Origin: Candidatus Hodarchaeaceae archaeon
Lineage (GTDB): Archaea > Hadarchaeota > Hadarchaeia > Hadarchaeales > Hadarchaeaceae
Length of the DNA stretch: 24,298 nt
Direction of reading: 5' to 3'
Assembly (NCBI GenBank): GCA_030018135.1
Contig: JASEGJ010000015.1
Coordinates: 1 to 24,298, forward strand
The notes under the pieces were generated by a model. That model was given only the letters and a program-made list of their open reading frames with translations. It was not told where the DNA came from and did not search any database. Positions 14,592 through 23,078 of this stretch are shown piece after piece (within the stretch, counting starts at the first letter, position 1; each line of letters starts with the position of its first letter). The translations under genes were made by a program, and so were the position numbers.

Positions 14592-15314
14592 ATGCTGAAG
14601 CTCGGCAGGCACCAGCTGCGGACGCCGGCGGTCTGTGGATCCGTCATAGGCGAGGAAATAGGTAATATGGCGGCAGGCATGTCTTTGGCCCTCGAGCAGG
14701 GTGCCGACCTGATCGAACTCAGGCTGGATGGGTTGCGTGGGCTGGTGGGCTGGAAGAAGCTGCTGCGCACCGACTCGCCAATCATTCTAACCAACCGGGC
14801 GGAGCGCGAGGGTGGACGGTTCGGCGGAGAGGAGCGGGAACGCGTTGAGCCATTGTTGGAGGGCATCGTCGAGAAAGTTGCATGCGTCGATGTGGAGCTC
14901 TCGACTCCAAGACAATTGCTTGGCGAGGTCGTGTCCGAGGCAAGGAAGCGTGACGTGAGTATATTGATGTCTTACCACGACTTCGCCGCGACGCCGAAAG
15001 TTGACGCCATGATGGGAATCGCCGAGCACATGGTGCGTGCTGGCTGCGACGTGGCCAAAATTGTCACCTTCGCAAGGGAGCCGCGGGACTCGTTGACGGT
15101 GCTTGACTTCCTGATTCGGGCATCGGATGAACTGGGCGCGCCGGTTGTGACCTTCGCGATGGGTGAAGCTGGCAGGCTATCGCGGATCGCTGCCCCGATA
15201 CTGGGCTCGCCGATAGCTTACGCGGCGGTTGGCGAAGCCACCGCGCCCGGACAATTCGATGTCGCTACCACCAAGCGACTGTTGCGCGAGCTTGGCCTTG
15301 GGGACGAATCATGA
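14592..15314 (+). CDS. aroD: 3-dehydroquinate dehydratase, type I
   Basis: Dehydrates 3-dehydroquinate to 3-dehydroshikimate through a Schiff base. The type I residues are visible: Glu42 and Arg44 in IELRLDGL, His129 in MSYHDF, and the Schiff-base Lys156 in DVAKIVTFA; the closing loop reads ATAPGQFDV. 240 residues from the ATG at 14592, close to the usual 220-250. The longer frame from 14472 lies inside the DHQ synthase II gene and is rejected. The stop overlaps the aroE start as ATGA. Confidence 0.95.
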   Translation: MLKLGRHQLRTPAVCGSVIGEEIGNMAAGMSLALEQGADLIELRLDGLRGLVGWKKLLRTDSPIILTNRAEREGGRFGGEERERVEPLLEGIVEKVACVDVELSTPRQLLGEVVSEARKRDVSILMSYHDFAATPKVDAMMGIAEHMVRAGCDVAKIVTFAREPRDSLTVLDFLIRASDELGAPVVTFAMGEAGRLSRIAAPILGSPIAYAAVGEATAPGQFDVATTKRLLRELGLGDES

Positions 15315-16177
15315 TATCGGGTAAAACAAAACTTTTCGCGCTGATGGGCGATCCCGTGGAGCAAAGCCTCTCGCCGGCGATGCACAACGCAGCCTTTAGG
15401 GCGCTCGGGCTCGATTGCGTGTATCTCGCGCTCAGGGTACAAAGGGCGATGTTGGCGGATGCCATAGCTGGCGTCCGTGCATTGGGCATAACTGGCCTAA
15501 ATGTCACACACCCGCACAAGGTCAATGTCTTAAATTTGCTCGATGAACTGGATGAATCGGCGAGCGCGGTTGATGCAGTCAACACCATCAAAAATGATAG
15601 GGGCAAGCTCGTAGGCTTCAACACGGACGGGCCTGGCGCCGTTCTAGCGCTCGAGCGAGAGGTCGGTAAGCTAGCTGGTCGTAGAGTTTTATTGCTCGGC
15701 GCTGGAGGGGCGGCTCGATCCATAGCTTTCTCGCTGGCCAAAGCGCGGGCGGAGTTAACTATCGCGAACCGCACCGCCCTCAAGGCGCAGGGACTGGTCG
15801 CCGCGATCAAACAGAGGCTGGGGGTGGACGTGGGGCAAATAGGAATAGGGCGCAAGGAGCTTGCGGGTGCCATAAAGCGGGCGGATATCCTCATAAATGC
15901 GACGACGATCGGCATGCGCCCGAACATCAACCGAACCCTCGTGACGGCGAGCATGATGCACCGCGATCTAGTGGTCAACGATATAGTTTACGAGCCAGTT
16001 CAGACGAGGCTGCTCCGAGAGGCAAGAAAAGCTGGCGCTAGGACGGTAACAGGTTTAGGGATGCTTGTGCATCAAGGGGTATTGGCGTTCGAAATATGGA
16101 CGGGCAGGAGGGCGCCGATTAAATTTATGAGGACAGCAGTTAAACGTGAGCTGCGCAGACGGGGTGAGAAGGTTTGA
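15311..16177 (+). CDS. aroE: Shikimate dehydrogenase
   Basis: NADP-dependent reduction of 3-dehydroshikimate to shikimate. The substrate site SLSPAMHNAAF (residues 19-29), the catalytic Lys70 in NVTHPHK and Asp106 in GFNTDGPGA are all present, followed by the nucleotide-binding LLLGAGGAARSIAF near residue 131 and the NRTALKAQ segment. 288 residues, normal. The ATG start overlaps aroD (ATGA) and the stop overlaps the TTG start of tyrA (TTGA). Confidence 0.96.
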   Translation: MISGKTKLFALMGDPVEQSLSPAMHNAAFRALGLDCVYLALRVQRAMLADAIAGVRALGITGLNVTHPHKVNVLNLLDELDESASAVDAVNTIKNDRGKLVGFNTDGPGAVLALEREVGKLAGRRVLLLGAGGAARSIAFSLAKARAELTIANRTALKAQGLVAAIKQRLGVDVGQIGIGRKELAGAIKRADILINATTIGMRPNINRTLVTASMMHRDLVVNDIVYEPVQTRLLREARKAGARTVTGLGMLVHQGVLAFEIWTGRRAPIKFMRTAVKRELRRRGEKV

Positions 16178-17040
16178 GGTTCGCGATCATCGGCGCGGGC
16201 GCGATGGGTAAATGGTTTGCCAGCTTTGCGAAGCAAAACTTGGGCGAGGTCGAGGTAGCAGACGTAAGTGCCGCAAAGGCTAGGCAGGTCGCTGATGAGC
16301 TGGGCGTGAAAGCAGCGGAGACGGGCGCCGAGGCAGCTGCTCGGGCGGATGTCGTCATAGTCGCAGTGCCAATCACCAAAACTCCGGATGTTGTTAAATC
16401 GCTCGCGAAATGCATGCGGAAGGGCTCGCTCATGATGGACATCGCGTCGGCGAAGAGCGATGTGGTGGGCACGATGCGTGAACTCGATGTTGAGCTTGAG
16501 CTCGTTTCGATTCATCCGCTCTTTGGCCCAGGAGCGGCGACCATGAGCGGAAAAGATTTTGTGGTCGTTCCCGTAAAGCCGGGGAAACTCTACGCCGAGT
16601 TTAAACGGCGTTTGGTGGAGCTAGGCGCACGTGTAACCGAAATGGAGGCGGAGGAACACGACCGCATAATGGCGATCTCTCAATGTCTAACGCACTTTGT
16701 GCTCCTTTCGTACCTCTCCGCACTTAATTCGATGAAGGACTCGAGGCGCGCGAAACAACTATGCACGCCCATGTCCGAAGCCCTGCTCAATCTGGCCAAA
16801 TCCGTCCTAGCTGGAAACCCGGACCTTTACGGCGAGGTTCAAGTCCTAAATAGGTATGCGCAACTTACGCGCAGCAAGTTGATGGAGGCCTGTCACTCGC
16901 TAGATGTGGCATTCGCGGCACGCGATATCAAGGTAGCTCGCAAGATCTTCAGCGATTCGTTGAAGCTATTGGGTCGGGCGGATGCGCAAGCCGCATATAA
17001 GCAATTGTACAAGTACCTAGAGAGCGGGGAAGGAACATGA
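16174..17040 (+). CDS. tyrA: Prephenate dehydrogenase
   Basis: Oxidatively decarboxylates prephenate to 4-hydroxyphenylpyruvate, the tyrosine precursor. The Rossmann motif GAGAMG occupies residues 7-12, and the catalytic His114 lies in SIHPLFGPG. A helical dimerisation domain with EHDRIMAISQCLTHFVL follows. No chorismate mutase or ACT domain is attached, so the mutase step falls to the separate aroQ fusion. 288 residues. The TTG start is set by the 4-base overlap with aroE and by the Rossmann strand beginning at once (MRFAIIGAG). The stop overlaps the pheA ATG. Confidence 0.95.
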   Translation: MRFAIIGAGAMGKWFASFAKQNLGEVEVADVSAAKARQVADELGVKAAETGAEAAARADVVIVAVPITKTPDVVKSLAKCMRKGSLMMDIASAKSDVVGTMRELDVELELVSIHPLFGPGAATMSGKDFVVVPVKPGKLYAEFKRRLVELGARVTEMEAEEHDRIMAISQCLTHFVLLSYLSALNSMKDSRRAKQLCTPMSEALLNLAKSVLAGNPDLYGEVQVLNRYAQLTRSKLMEACHSLDVAFAARDIKVARKIFSDSLKLLGRADAQAAYKQLYKYLESGEGT

Positions 17041-17858
17041 AGGTTGCCATACTTGGTCCACGCGGCACATACGCGGAGATCGCTGCCCGCTTGAGGTTTG
17101 GTAGCAGCGCCGAAATCGCGCCGTATTCGATGATTACAGATGTGGCTGAGGCAGTGGCGCGCGGTGAGGTCGACGCCGGCATCATACCAGTCGAAAGCCT
17201 ACGCGAGGGCTCGGTGGGCGAGGCACTGGATGCGCTCGCTTGGACGGATATAAAGGTTCAGGCGGAGATTGTGGTGCCGATATCTCATTGCCTGATCGGC
17301 GTGCCGGGTGCAAAACTCGAAAATATCACGCAGGTGCTCTCCCACCCCCAGGCACTGGCGCAGTGTCGGGATTTCCTGCGCAAAAATCTACCAAAGGCTG
17401 AGCTGATCGAAATGACGAGCACGGCGAGGGCCGCTGAACAAGTGGGCAAACTTAAACAGCCATATATGGCGGCGATAGGACCTAGAGCGCTGGCGGACAC
17501 CTACGGGCTGGAGGTGTTGCGGGGAAACATACAAGCAAGCGAGATGAATATAACCCGGTTCCTGTGTCTGGCCAAAGAGGACAGCAGGCCAACTGGCCAC
17601 GACAAGACATCGATAGTCTTTTACACCGCGGAGGATAGGCCGGGCATATTGTATGAAATTCTGCGGGAGTTCGCGGTGCGGAACATCAACCTGACGAAGA
17701 TAGAGTCGCGCCCCTCCAAGAGGGTATTGGGCGATTATCTATTCTTCATAGATTTTGAGGGTCACCGTGAAGATGCTCGGGTGCGCGAGGCCCTAGAGGC
17801 CCTGCAGACCAAGGTAGCGATGCTCAAGGTCGTCGGATCGTATCCAAAACGCTTTTGA
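17037..17858 (+). CDS. pheA: Prephenate dehydratase with ACT domain
   Basis: Converts prephenate to phenylpyruvate. The dehydratase domain covers residues 1-180, from VAILGPRGTYAE to the catalytic Thr173-Arg174-Phe175 in NITRFL, with SHPQALAQC between. The ACT domain starts near residue 191 (TSIVFYTAEDRPGILYEI) and has the ESRP motif at 223-226 that forms the phenylalanine site, so feedback inhibition by phenylalanine is expected. 273 residues, typical of mutase-free archaeal PheA. The ATG overlaps tyrA (ATGA). Confidence 0.96.
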   Translation: MKVAILGPRGTYAEIAARLRFGSSAEIAPYSMITDVAEAVARGEVDAGIIPVESLREGSVGEALDALAWTDIKVQAEIVVPISHCLIGVPGAKLENITQVLSHPQALAQCRDFLRKNLPKAELIEMTSTARAAEQVGKLKQPYMAAIGPRALADTYGLEVLRGNIQASEMNITRFLCLAKEDSRPTGHDKTSIVFYTAEDRPGILYEILREFAVRNINLTKIESRPSKRVLGDYLFFIDFEGHREDARVREALEALQTKVAMLKVVGSYPKRF

Positions 17859-17867
17859 GCGGGTAGA

Positions 17868-18671
17868 ATGGATGCTGCGGCAAGAATAAAACAGGCGTTG
17901 AAGATAAATCCTCCAGCTGTTAAGCGCAAGTTAACGACGTTTATCAAACAGAGGGTCGAGGAGGCGGGCGCTGAGGGCCTCGTATTGGGCCTGAGCGGTG
18001 GGATGGACTCCTCAACCATCGCATTCCTCTGTGTCGAAGCTCTAGATGCAGGTCGAGTGTTAGGGGTTTCGATGCCCGAGGCGGGGGTGACCGACCCGCG
18101 AGATGTGGCAGACGCTCGCGAGGTGGCCAACAAGCTCGGCATCCATTTTAGGGTCGTGGACATCACACCAGCCGTTGAGGGCGTGCGCAAAAATTTGACG
18201 GATTTTAAAATAGGTGCGTTTCTCCCGGCCGCCAACATAAAACCTAGGGTGAGGATGACGATCCTCTACTATTACGCGAACTTGCTCAACCGCCTAGTTG
18301 TTGGAAGCAGCAATCGGAGCGAGCTTCGGGCAGGTTACTTCACCAAATATGGCGACGGCGCAGCCGACATAGCGCCGCTCGGTTGCCTGTACAAAACACA
18401 GGTCAGGCAACTGGCAGAACACCTTGGAGTACCGGAACAGGTAATTCGGAAAGTGCCTTCGGCAGGCCTTTGGCGGGGTCAAACCGATGAAGCGGAGCTA
18501 GGCCTGCCGTATGAGAAGCTCGATATGGTTTACGTCGGCTTGGATCTGGGGCTCGAGCCAAACGTCATAGCTGAAGCCGCCAGTGTAAGGAGGGAGGACG
18601 TAAGCCGATTTACGGAGCGCGAGCGAAGGTCGGCCCATAAGCTTAGGGCTCCGGAGATTCCAGCTTTGTGA
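17868..18671 (+). CDS. nadE: NH3-dependent NAD synthetase
   Basis: Last step of NAD synthesis, amidating deamido-NAD with ammonia and ATP. The N-type ATP pyrophosphatase loop SGGMDSS lies at residues 43-49, and the GSSNRSELRAGYFTKYGDGAADIAPLG segment is diagnostic of NadE. At 267 residues it lacks the glutaminase domain, so it uses ammonia. The ATG is 9 bp after the pheA stop, so it is probably cotranscribed with the aro operon, although not an aromatic pathway enzyme. Its stop abuts the stop of the convergent EF-1 alpha gene with no spacer. Confidence 0.95.
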   Translation: MDAAARIKQALKINPPAVKRKLTTFIKQRVEEAGAEGLVLGLSGGMDSSTIAFLCVEALDAGRVLGVSMPEAGVTDPRDVADAREVANKLGIHFRVVDITPAVEGVRKNLTDFKIGAFLPAANIKPRVRMTILYYYANLLNRLVVGSSNRSELRAGYFTKYGDGAADIAPLGCLYKTQVRQLAEHLGVPEQVIRKVPSAGLWRGQTDEAELGLPYEKLDMVYVGLDLGLEPNVIAEAASVRREDVSRFTERERRSAHKLRAPEIPAL

Positions 18672-19916
18672 CTATTTTGCCGGCACCAAATCGATGCACA
18701 TGCCAGCGGCCACGGTTTGTCCCCCGTGGCGCATCGCAAATCTGGCGAGCGATGGTATCTCACCAACACGTTCGATTACCATCGGCTTGCTTGGCACTAT
18801 TCTGATGACCCCCGCTTCGCCCCTGCGCAGGGAATCGGGCCTTTCTTCCACCACAGCCCCGGTGCGCGGGTCGATCTTTTGCAGGATCTCCTCGATTCTA
18901 CCGGGGATGTGTGCGGCATGACAGTGGAAAAGCGGTGCAAAACCAGGCGCAATGGCGGTAGGCACGGCGAGCGCGATGATCTTTGCCGTGAACTCCCGTG
19001 CAACAGTAGGCGGCGCTTCGGGGTGTCCAGCGACATCTCCCCGTTTCACGTCGCCCTTTGCGATGCCCCTGACGTTGAAGCCGATGTTATCACCTGGTTC
19101 GGCGCGCCAGAGGGGCTGGTGGTGCATCTCTATCGATCTAACCTCGCCCCTCACGCCGGATGGCTCAAAGACGACGACATCGCCGACCTTCAGCACGCCA
19201 GTTTCAACTCGACCGATCGGCACCGTACCCACGCCGGAAATGGAGAACACATCCTGCACGGGGATGCGCAGGGGCTTGTCGATCGGCTTTTCGGGCTCCT
19301 TTAAGACATCAAGCGCCTGTATGATTGTCGGCCCATCATACCATGGCATCCTCGAACTCGGCTTAGTGATGTTTTCGCCGTGAAATGCAGCAATTGGCAG
19401 GTAGAGGAAACCGCCCGCATCCCTGTAGCCGATGCCGCTGAGCAATGCAACGAGATCCTGCTTAATTTTTTCATAGGCGGCGCGCTCAAAATTCACCAAG
19501 TCCATCTTGTTGATCGCGATGATGAGCTGGTCGACGCCGAGCGTGAAGGCAAGCGCGGCGTGCTCTCGGGTTTGGGGCATTATTCCGTCGTCCGCCGCAA
19601 CGACGAGCACGGCGGCATCCGCCTGGCTGGCGCCCGTAATCATATTTTTGACGAAGTCCCTGTGGCCAGGAGCATCGATAATAGTTATCTCATTCTTCGA
19701 GGTTTCAAACTTTCCGTAGGAAAGATCTATTGTTAATCCGCGTTCCCGCTCCTCCCTAAGCCTGTCCATCACCCAGGCGAACTTAAACGATCCGGCTTCT
19801 TCACGCAACTCCTTTTCCGAGATCAAGCCAGTCTCGAATAATAGCCTGCCTATCAGTGTGGACTTGCCATGGTCGACATGGCCTATGAAAACTAGGTTAA
19901 TGTGTGGTTTTGCCAT
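18672..19916 (-). CDS. tuf: Translation elongation factor EF-1 alpha
   Basis: GTPase that delivers aminoacyl-tRNA to the ribosome. G1 GHVDHGKS at residues 12-19, the switch region ERERGLTIDL near 56-65, G3 DAPGH at 81-85 and G4 NKMD at 136-139 are intact, followed by the two beta-barrel domains. 414 residues is slightly short for archaeal EF-1 alpha, which usually exceeds 420, with no obvious missing block. No ribosomal protein or other translation gene adjoins it in the window. It follows the two-TM protein by 14 bp and may share its promoter. Confidence 0.96.
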   Translation of the reverse strand: MAKPHINLVFIGHVDHGKSTLIGRLLFETGLISEKELREEAGSFKFAWVMDRLREERERGLTIDLSYGKFETSKNEITIIDAPGHRDFVKNMITGASQADAAVLVVAADDGIMPQTREHAALAFTLGVDQLIIAINKMDLVNFERAAYEKIKQDLVALLSGIGYRDAGGFLYLPIAAFHGENITKPSSRMPWYDGPTIIQALDVLKEPEKPIDKPLRIPVQDVFSISGVGTVPIGRVETGVLKVGDVVVFEPSGVRGEVRSIEMHHQPLWRAEPGDNIGFNVRGIAKGDVKRGDVAGHPEAPPTVAREFTAKIIALAVPTAIAPGFAPLFHCHAAHIPGRIEEILQKIDPRTGAVVEERPDSLRRGEAGVIRIVPSKPMVIERVGEIPSLARFAMRHGGQTVAAGMCIDLVPAK

Positions 19917-19930
19917 CCTGCCACCGAGCG

Positions 19931-20623
19931 TCAGGAACCAGCCTGCGGCGCTGCAGCGCCCCTCGTGTAGTTACCCAAGTTGGTCGCCACTAGCCTAAGG
20001 TCACGAGATAGTTTTTCTGCGGCCCTGCGCAGGGGCTCGGTATACGCTCGCACGATTTCCGGTTTTTCTCGCTGAAAGTCGTAAAGTTTATTGGCGATCC
20101 GATCAGCTTGAGCTGCACACCCCTCAAGCCCCTCCAGCACCCGCTGTATACCTTCGCCAGACCAGTTCTCGCGCAACCCAAGCTTCTTGACCATGGCGCG
20201 AAGGTCGGCCGCGAGATTGTATGCATGCCTATGCGATTTCTCCCTCGTCAGCTCGTCAAAGCCATGCTTGCCGACGAGCACGGATAAACGCTCGCTTAGC
20301 AACTCAGCGTTTGAAGCGAGCGAGCCCATATCCGCGCTGGCTATCTGGATAGCTGAATCTATCTCTTGTGGACCAAGGCGTCGTAGCTCAGCGGCTGGTT
20401 CTCCGACATCCATCCACAAACTGAAGTCCTCGATGGGCATGCGTGCAACATCAGCTGAAGGTTTCGTATATTGAAAGAGTGTGGCGATGGCGACCAAAGC
20501 CGCTGCCGCCGCGAGCATGATCATAAAGGGCAATATCTCCTCTTCGGCACCGATGGCGACAATCAACGCGACAAAAGCTAGGACAAGTGCTACGATGGCT
20601 ATGGGGGATATGCGCATGTTCAT
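19931..20623 (-). CDS. Unknown two-TM membrane protein with a long helical domain
   Basis: I do not recognise this 230-residue protein. It has two hydrophobic segments near residues 8-25 and 31-50 with only a short acidic turn between them (GAEEE), so it forms a membrane hairpin. The remaining 180 residues are charged, predicted mostly helical and heptad-like (for example AELLSERLSVLVG, AADLRAMVKKLGL and RAAEKLSRDLRLVA), probably cytosolic. There is no enzyme motif. It starts at ATG 20623 (a second ATG follows two codons on) and lies 14 bp upstream of EF-1 alpha in the same direction. Confidence 0.75.
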   Translation of the reverse strand: MNMRISPIAIVALVLAFVALIVAIGAEEEILPFMIMLAAAAALVAIATLFQYTKPSADVARMPIEDFSLWMDVGEPAAELRRLGPQEIDSAIQIASADMGSLASNAELLSERLSVLVGKHGFDELTREKSHRHAYNLAADLRAMVKKLGLRENWSGEGIQRVLEGLEGCAAQADRIANKLYDFQREKPEIVRAYTEPLRRAAEKLSRDLRLVATNLGNYTRGAAAPQAGS

Positions 20624-20668
20624 CGTTTTTCAGGTAGTTTTGTTGTTCAAAAAGCTTTCCGTAGTTAA

Positions 20669-20679
20669 GGTTTAATTCC
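20669..20679. promoter_or_regulatory. Shared TATA-like box between 20623 and 20719
   Basis: GGTTTAATTCC lies in the 95-bp gap between two divergent genes. TTTAAT on the plus strand places a start near 20697, before the TTG of the pantothenate gene. ATTAAA on the minus strand places a start near 20647, before the membrane protein. Confidence 0.4.
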
Positions 20680-20718
20680 TGTTGGTCAAAAACAATTGGT
20701 ATCCCCTTAGGTGGTAAA

Positions 20719-21480
20719 TTGAGCGACATTTTGCCGACCCACCCCAGAGCTGAGTCGTTGCGCATCCGAGAACGCCTCGCGGATGGTTTTAGGGCAGGTC
20801 TGGTGGCCCCGGAGGGGCTGGCTGCGCACGGGCGAGGCGAGGCGTTCGATTACATCTTAGGTGAGCAAACCACGGTTCAAGCCCGCCGAGCGGTGGAGGC
20901 GGCGGTTGCGATGTTGTTATCCGCTAGGCGGCCGGTAATTTCCGTGAACGGCAACGTCGCAGCGCTCGTGCCTTCAGAGGTGGTCAGGCTAGCTAGAGCT
21001 GTCGATGCGGCCCTCGAGGTTAACCTTTTTCACAGCTCTGCTGAGAGGGAGGAGGCGATAGCTGGACACCTGCGCGAGCACGGTGCCGAAAGGGTACTTG
21101 GCGTAGAGCCAAAATTCTCGATCCAAATATCCGAGGTGCATAGCAATAGGCGCAAGGTCGACAGGAGGGGCATCGCGGCGGCCGATGTCGTGCTCGTCCC
21201 GCTTGAGGACGGGGACCGCACGGAGGCCCTTAAAAAGCTAGGTAAGGGGCTCATAGCGATCGACTTAAATCCGATGTCGAGGACCGCTCAAGCGGCGGAC
21301 ATCACCATCGTGGACAATATCGTCAGGGCTCTCCCACTCATGGTTAAAACCGCCGAGCGCCTGTCGCGAAAATCGCGCGTCGAGCTTAGAAAAATCCTTA
21401 AAAGTTTCGACAATTCCGCCAACCTAAGGGCGACGCTTGGATTTATGTTTGAGAGGCTGGAAAGGTTATCTCGTGGGTGA
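20719..21480 (+). CDS. 4-phosphopantoate--beta-alanine ligase
   Basis: Archaeal enzyme of CoA synthesis (COG1701, phosphopantothenate synthetase) that joins 4-phosphopantoate and beta-alanine with ATP. It replaces bacterial PanC and works after pantoate kinase. Recognised from the family pattern HPRAESLRIRERL at the N-terminus, SVNGNVAAL near residue 75, the DGDRTEALKKLGKGLIAIDLNPMSRTA segment, and DNIVRALP. 253 residues, normal. The TTG start at 20719 is preceded by AGGTGG. The stop overlaps the next gene by 8 bp. Presence of panB two genes downstream supports the role. Pantoate kinase is not in the window. Confidence 0.9.
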   Translation: MSDILPTHPRAESLRIRERLADGFRAGLVAPEGLAAHGRGEAFDYILGEQTTVQARRAVEAAVAMLLSARRPVISVNGNVAALVPSEVVRLARAVDAALEVNLFHSSAEREEAIAGHLREHGAERVLGVEPKFSIQISEVHSNRRKVDRRGIAAADVVLVPLEDGDRTEALKKLGKGLIAIDLNPMSRTAQAADITIVDNIVRALPLMVKTAERLSRKSRVELRKILKSFDNSANLRATLGFMFERLERLSRG

Positions 21481-22132
21481 TGGCTTGAAGCCGGTTGTCC
21501 AAGTTGCACTCGATGTGGTCGAGCTCAAACAGGCGATTGAAATAGGTAAGCAAGCCGTGAGCGGAGGGGTCGAGTGGGTGGAGGCAGGGACACCGCTGAT
21601 AAAGTCGGCTGGGCTTGAGGCGATTAAACAGCTCAGGCGTGCATTTCCAGCCAAAACAATAGTTGCGGATATGAAGACGATGGATGCGGGTGCGCTTGAG
21701 GTTGGGCTCGCCGCAAAGGCCGGCGCCGATGTGGTTTGCGTGTTAGGAGTGGCGGCCGACCCCACGATATCCGAGGCTGTCAGGGCCGCGGGGGAGCACG
21801 GGGTTAAGGTGCTCGTTGACCTACTTGCAACAGCCGATCCCCGTACGAGGGCAAAACAAGTCGAGCAACTGGGCGCCAGCTACGTCGGCGTGCATGTTGG
21901 CATAGATCAACAAAAGTTGGGCATCAGCCCACTTGAACAATTGCGCGCAGTCGTGCGGGCAGTTAAGATACCGGTGGCGGTTGCGGGCGGCATAACGGCC
22001 GAGACCGCACCTGAGCTGGTTAGGTGCGGCGCATCGATCATCGTGGTCGGAGGCGCGATCACCAAGGCGAAGGATGTGATGCGCGCGGCTAGCGATGTCG
22101 TGGATGCGGTCAAAGCAGTTAAACGATGTTAA
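21473..22132 (+). CDS. 3-hexulose-6-phosphate synthase-like protein (HUMPS family)
   Basis: TIM-barrel decarboxylase/aldolase of the orotidine-phosphate decarboxylase superfamily. The motif VADMKTMDAGALEVGLAAKAGAD is that of hexulose-6-phosphate synthase, and VAVAGGITAETAPELV forms the phosphate site. In archaea such enzymes make or break D-arabino-hexulose 6-phosphate, giving ribulose 5-phosphate and formaldehyde. The usual partner isomerase (PHI) is not fused and not nearby. GTG at 21473 gives 219 residues and matches the family start; the frame open further upstream is inside the previous gene. The pairing with CoA genes is not explained by this activity. Confidence 0.85.
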   Translation: MGDGLKPVVQVALDVVELKQAIEIGKQAVSGGVEWVEAGTPLIKSAGLEAIKQLRRAFPAKTIVADMKTMDAGALEVGLAAKAGADVVCVLGVAADPTISEAVRAAGEHGVKVLVDLLATADPRTRAKQVEQLGASYVGVHVGIDQQKLGISPLEQLRAVVRAVKIPVAVAGGITAETAPELVRCGASIIVVGGAITKAKDVMRAASDVVDAVKAVKRC

Positions 22133-22136
22133 ATAA
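22129..22136 (+). promoter_or_regulatory. TATA-like box before panB
   Basis: TTAAATAA overlaps the stop codon of the upstream gene and would place a transcript start near 22160, 16 nt before the panB ATG. This suggests panB can be transcribed on its own. Confidence 0.4.
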
Positions 22137-22175
22137 TCCGCGCGAAAAACTGTATCACGTTTGTGGGGAACGCAT

Positions 22176-23042
22176 ATGGAGAGGAAAAAGGTCACGACCA
22201 CCGTGCTAAAAGAGATGAAGGGTAAGAAGGAGAAAATAACCATGCTTGCCGCCTACGATTACCCGACGGCGAGGATGATAGATGAGGCGGCAATTGAGGC
22301 AATATTAGTAGGCGATTCCCTAGGCAATGTCGTTCTGGGCCATCGGGACACCCTGTCGGTGACCATGGACGAAATGATTCACCATACTAAGGCAGTTGCG
22401 AGGGGGACGAAATATGCCCTATTGGTCGGCGATATGCCATTCCTCTCGTATCAAGCCAGCATTGAGGACGCGATCAGAAACGCTGGTCGCCTCGTTAAGG
22501 AGGGACAGGCAGAAGCGGTGAAAGTGGAGGGGGGCCGCAATGTGGTCGACAAGGTGGAGGCGATCATACGGGCGGGGATTCCCGTCATGGGCCATCTGGG
22601 CCTGACCCCCCAGTGGGTCCATCAATTCGGCGGTTTTAAGGTTCGGGGAAAGACCGAGACGACCGCTCGTTCGATAATCGAGGATGCCAAGGTGCTTGAG
22701 GAAGCTGGCGTTTTTAGCATTGTTTTGGAGTGCGTGCCATGGCAGTTGGCCAAGATGATTACCGAAAGCGTTAGCGTTCCGACAATAGGTATCGGGGCTG
22801 GCCCCTATTGCGATGGACAAGTGTTGGTCCTGCACGACCTGCTTGGGCTCTCGGGGCAGCATATCCCAAAGTTCGTCAAGCGCTACACTGATATGGAGGG
22901 CATCGTAGCGAAAGCGTTGGCCAATTTCAGGGAAGAAGTAAAATCATGTAAATTCCCATCCATCGAACACAGCTACGCGATGGAGGACGAAGAGCTGAAG
23001 AAGTTATTAAGGCATCCCTTCAGAGCCAGAAAATCTGCATGA
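22176..23042 (+). CDS. panB: 3-methyl-2-oxobutanoate hydroxymethyltransferase
   Basis: Adds a hydroxymethyl group from methylene-tetrahydrofolate or a tetrahydropterin equivalent to ketoisovalerate, giving ketopantoate for CoA. The metal ligands appear as Asp47 in VGDSLGNVVLGH and Asp86 in LVGDMPF, with Glu118 in VKVEGGR; MGHLGLTPQ and GIGAGPYCDGQVLVLHDLLGL complete the barrel. 288 residues, near the usual size. The ATG at 22176 has GGGGAA just upstream; a TTG at 22161 is an unlikely extension. It belongs to the same pathway as the ligase at 20719. Confidence 0.95.
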   Translation: MERKKVTTTVLKEMKGKKEKITMLAAYDYPTARMIDEAAIEAILVGDSLGNVVLGHRDTLSVTMDEMIHHTKAVARGTKYALLVGDMPFLSYQASIEDAIRNAGRLVKEGQAEAVKVEGGRNVVDKVEAIIRAGIPVMGHLGLTPQWVHQFGGFKVRGKTETTARSIIEDAKVLEEAGVFSIVLECVPWQLAKMITESVSVPTIGIGAGPYCDGQVLVLHDLLGLSGQHIPKFVKRYTDMEGIVAKALANFREEVKSCKFPSIEHSYAMEDEELKKLLRHPFRARKSA

Positions 23043-23078
23043 ATTTTTGCTCACAAATCTGCAGCACGGGTGGCATGA

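Noticed and set aside
17006-17011. TGTACA inside tyrA as a further regulatory box
   Set aside because: It lies mid-gene with no promoter; a single 6-mer palindrome is expected by chance in this length.
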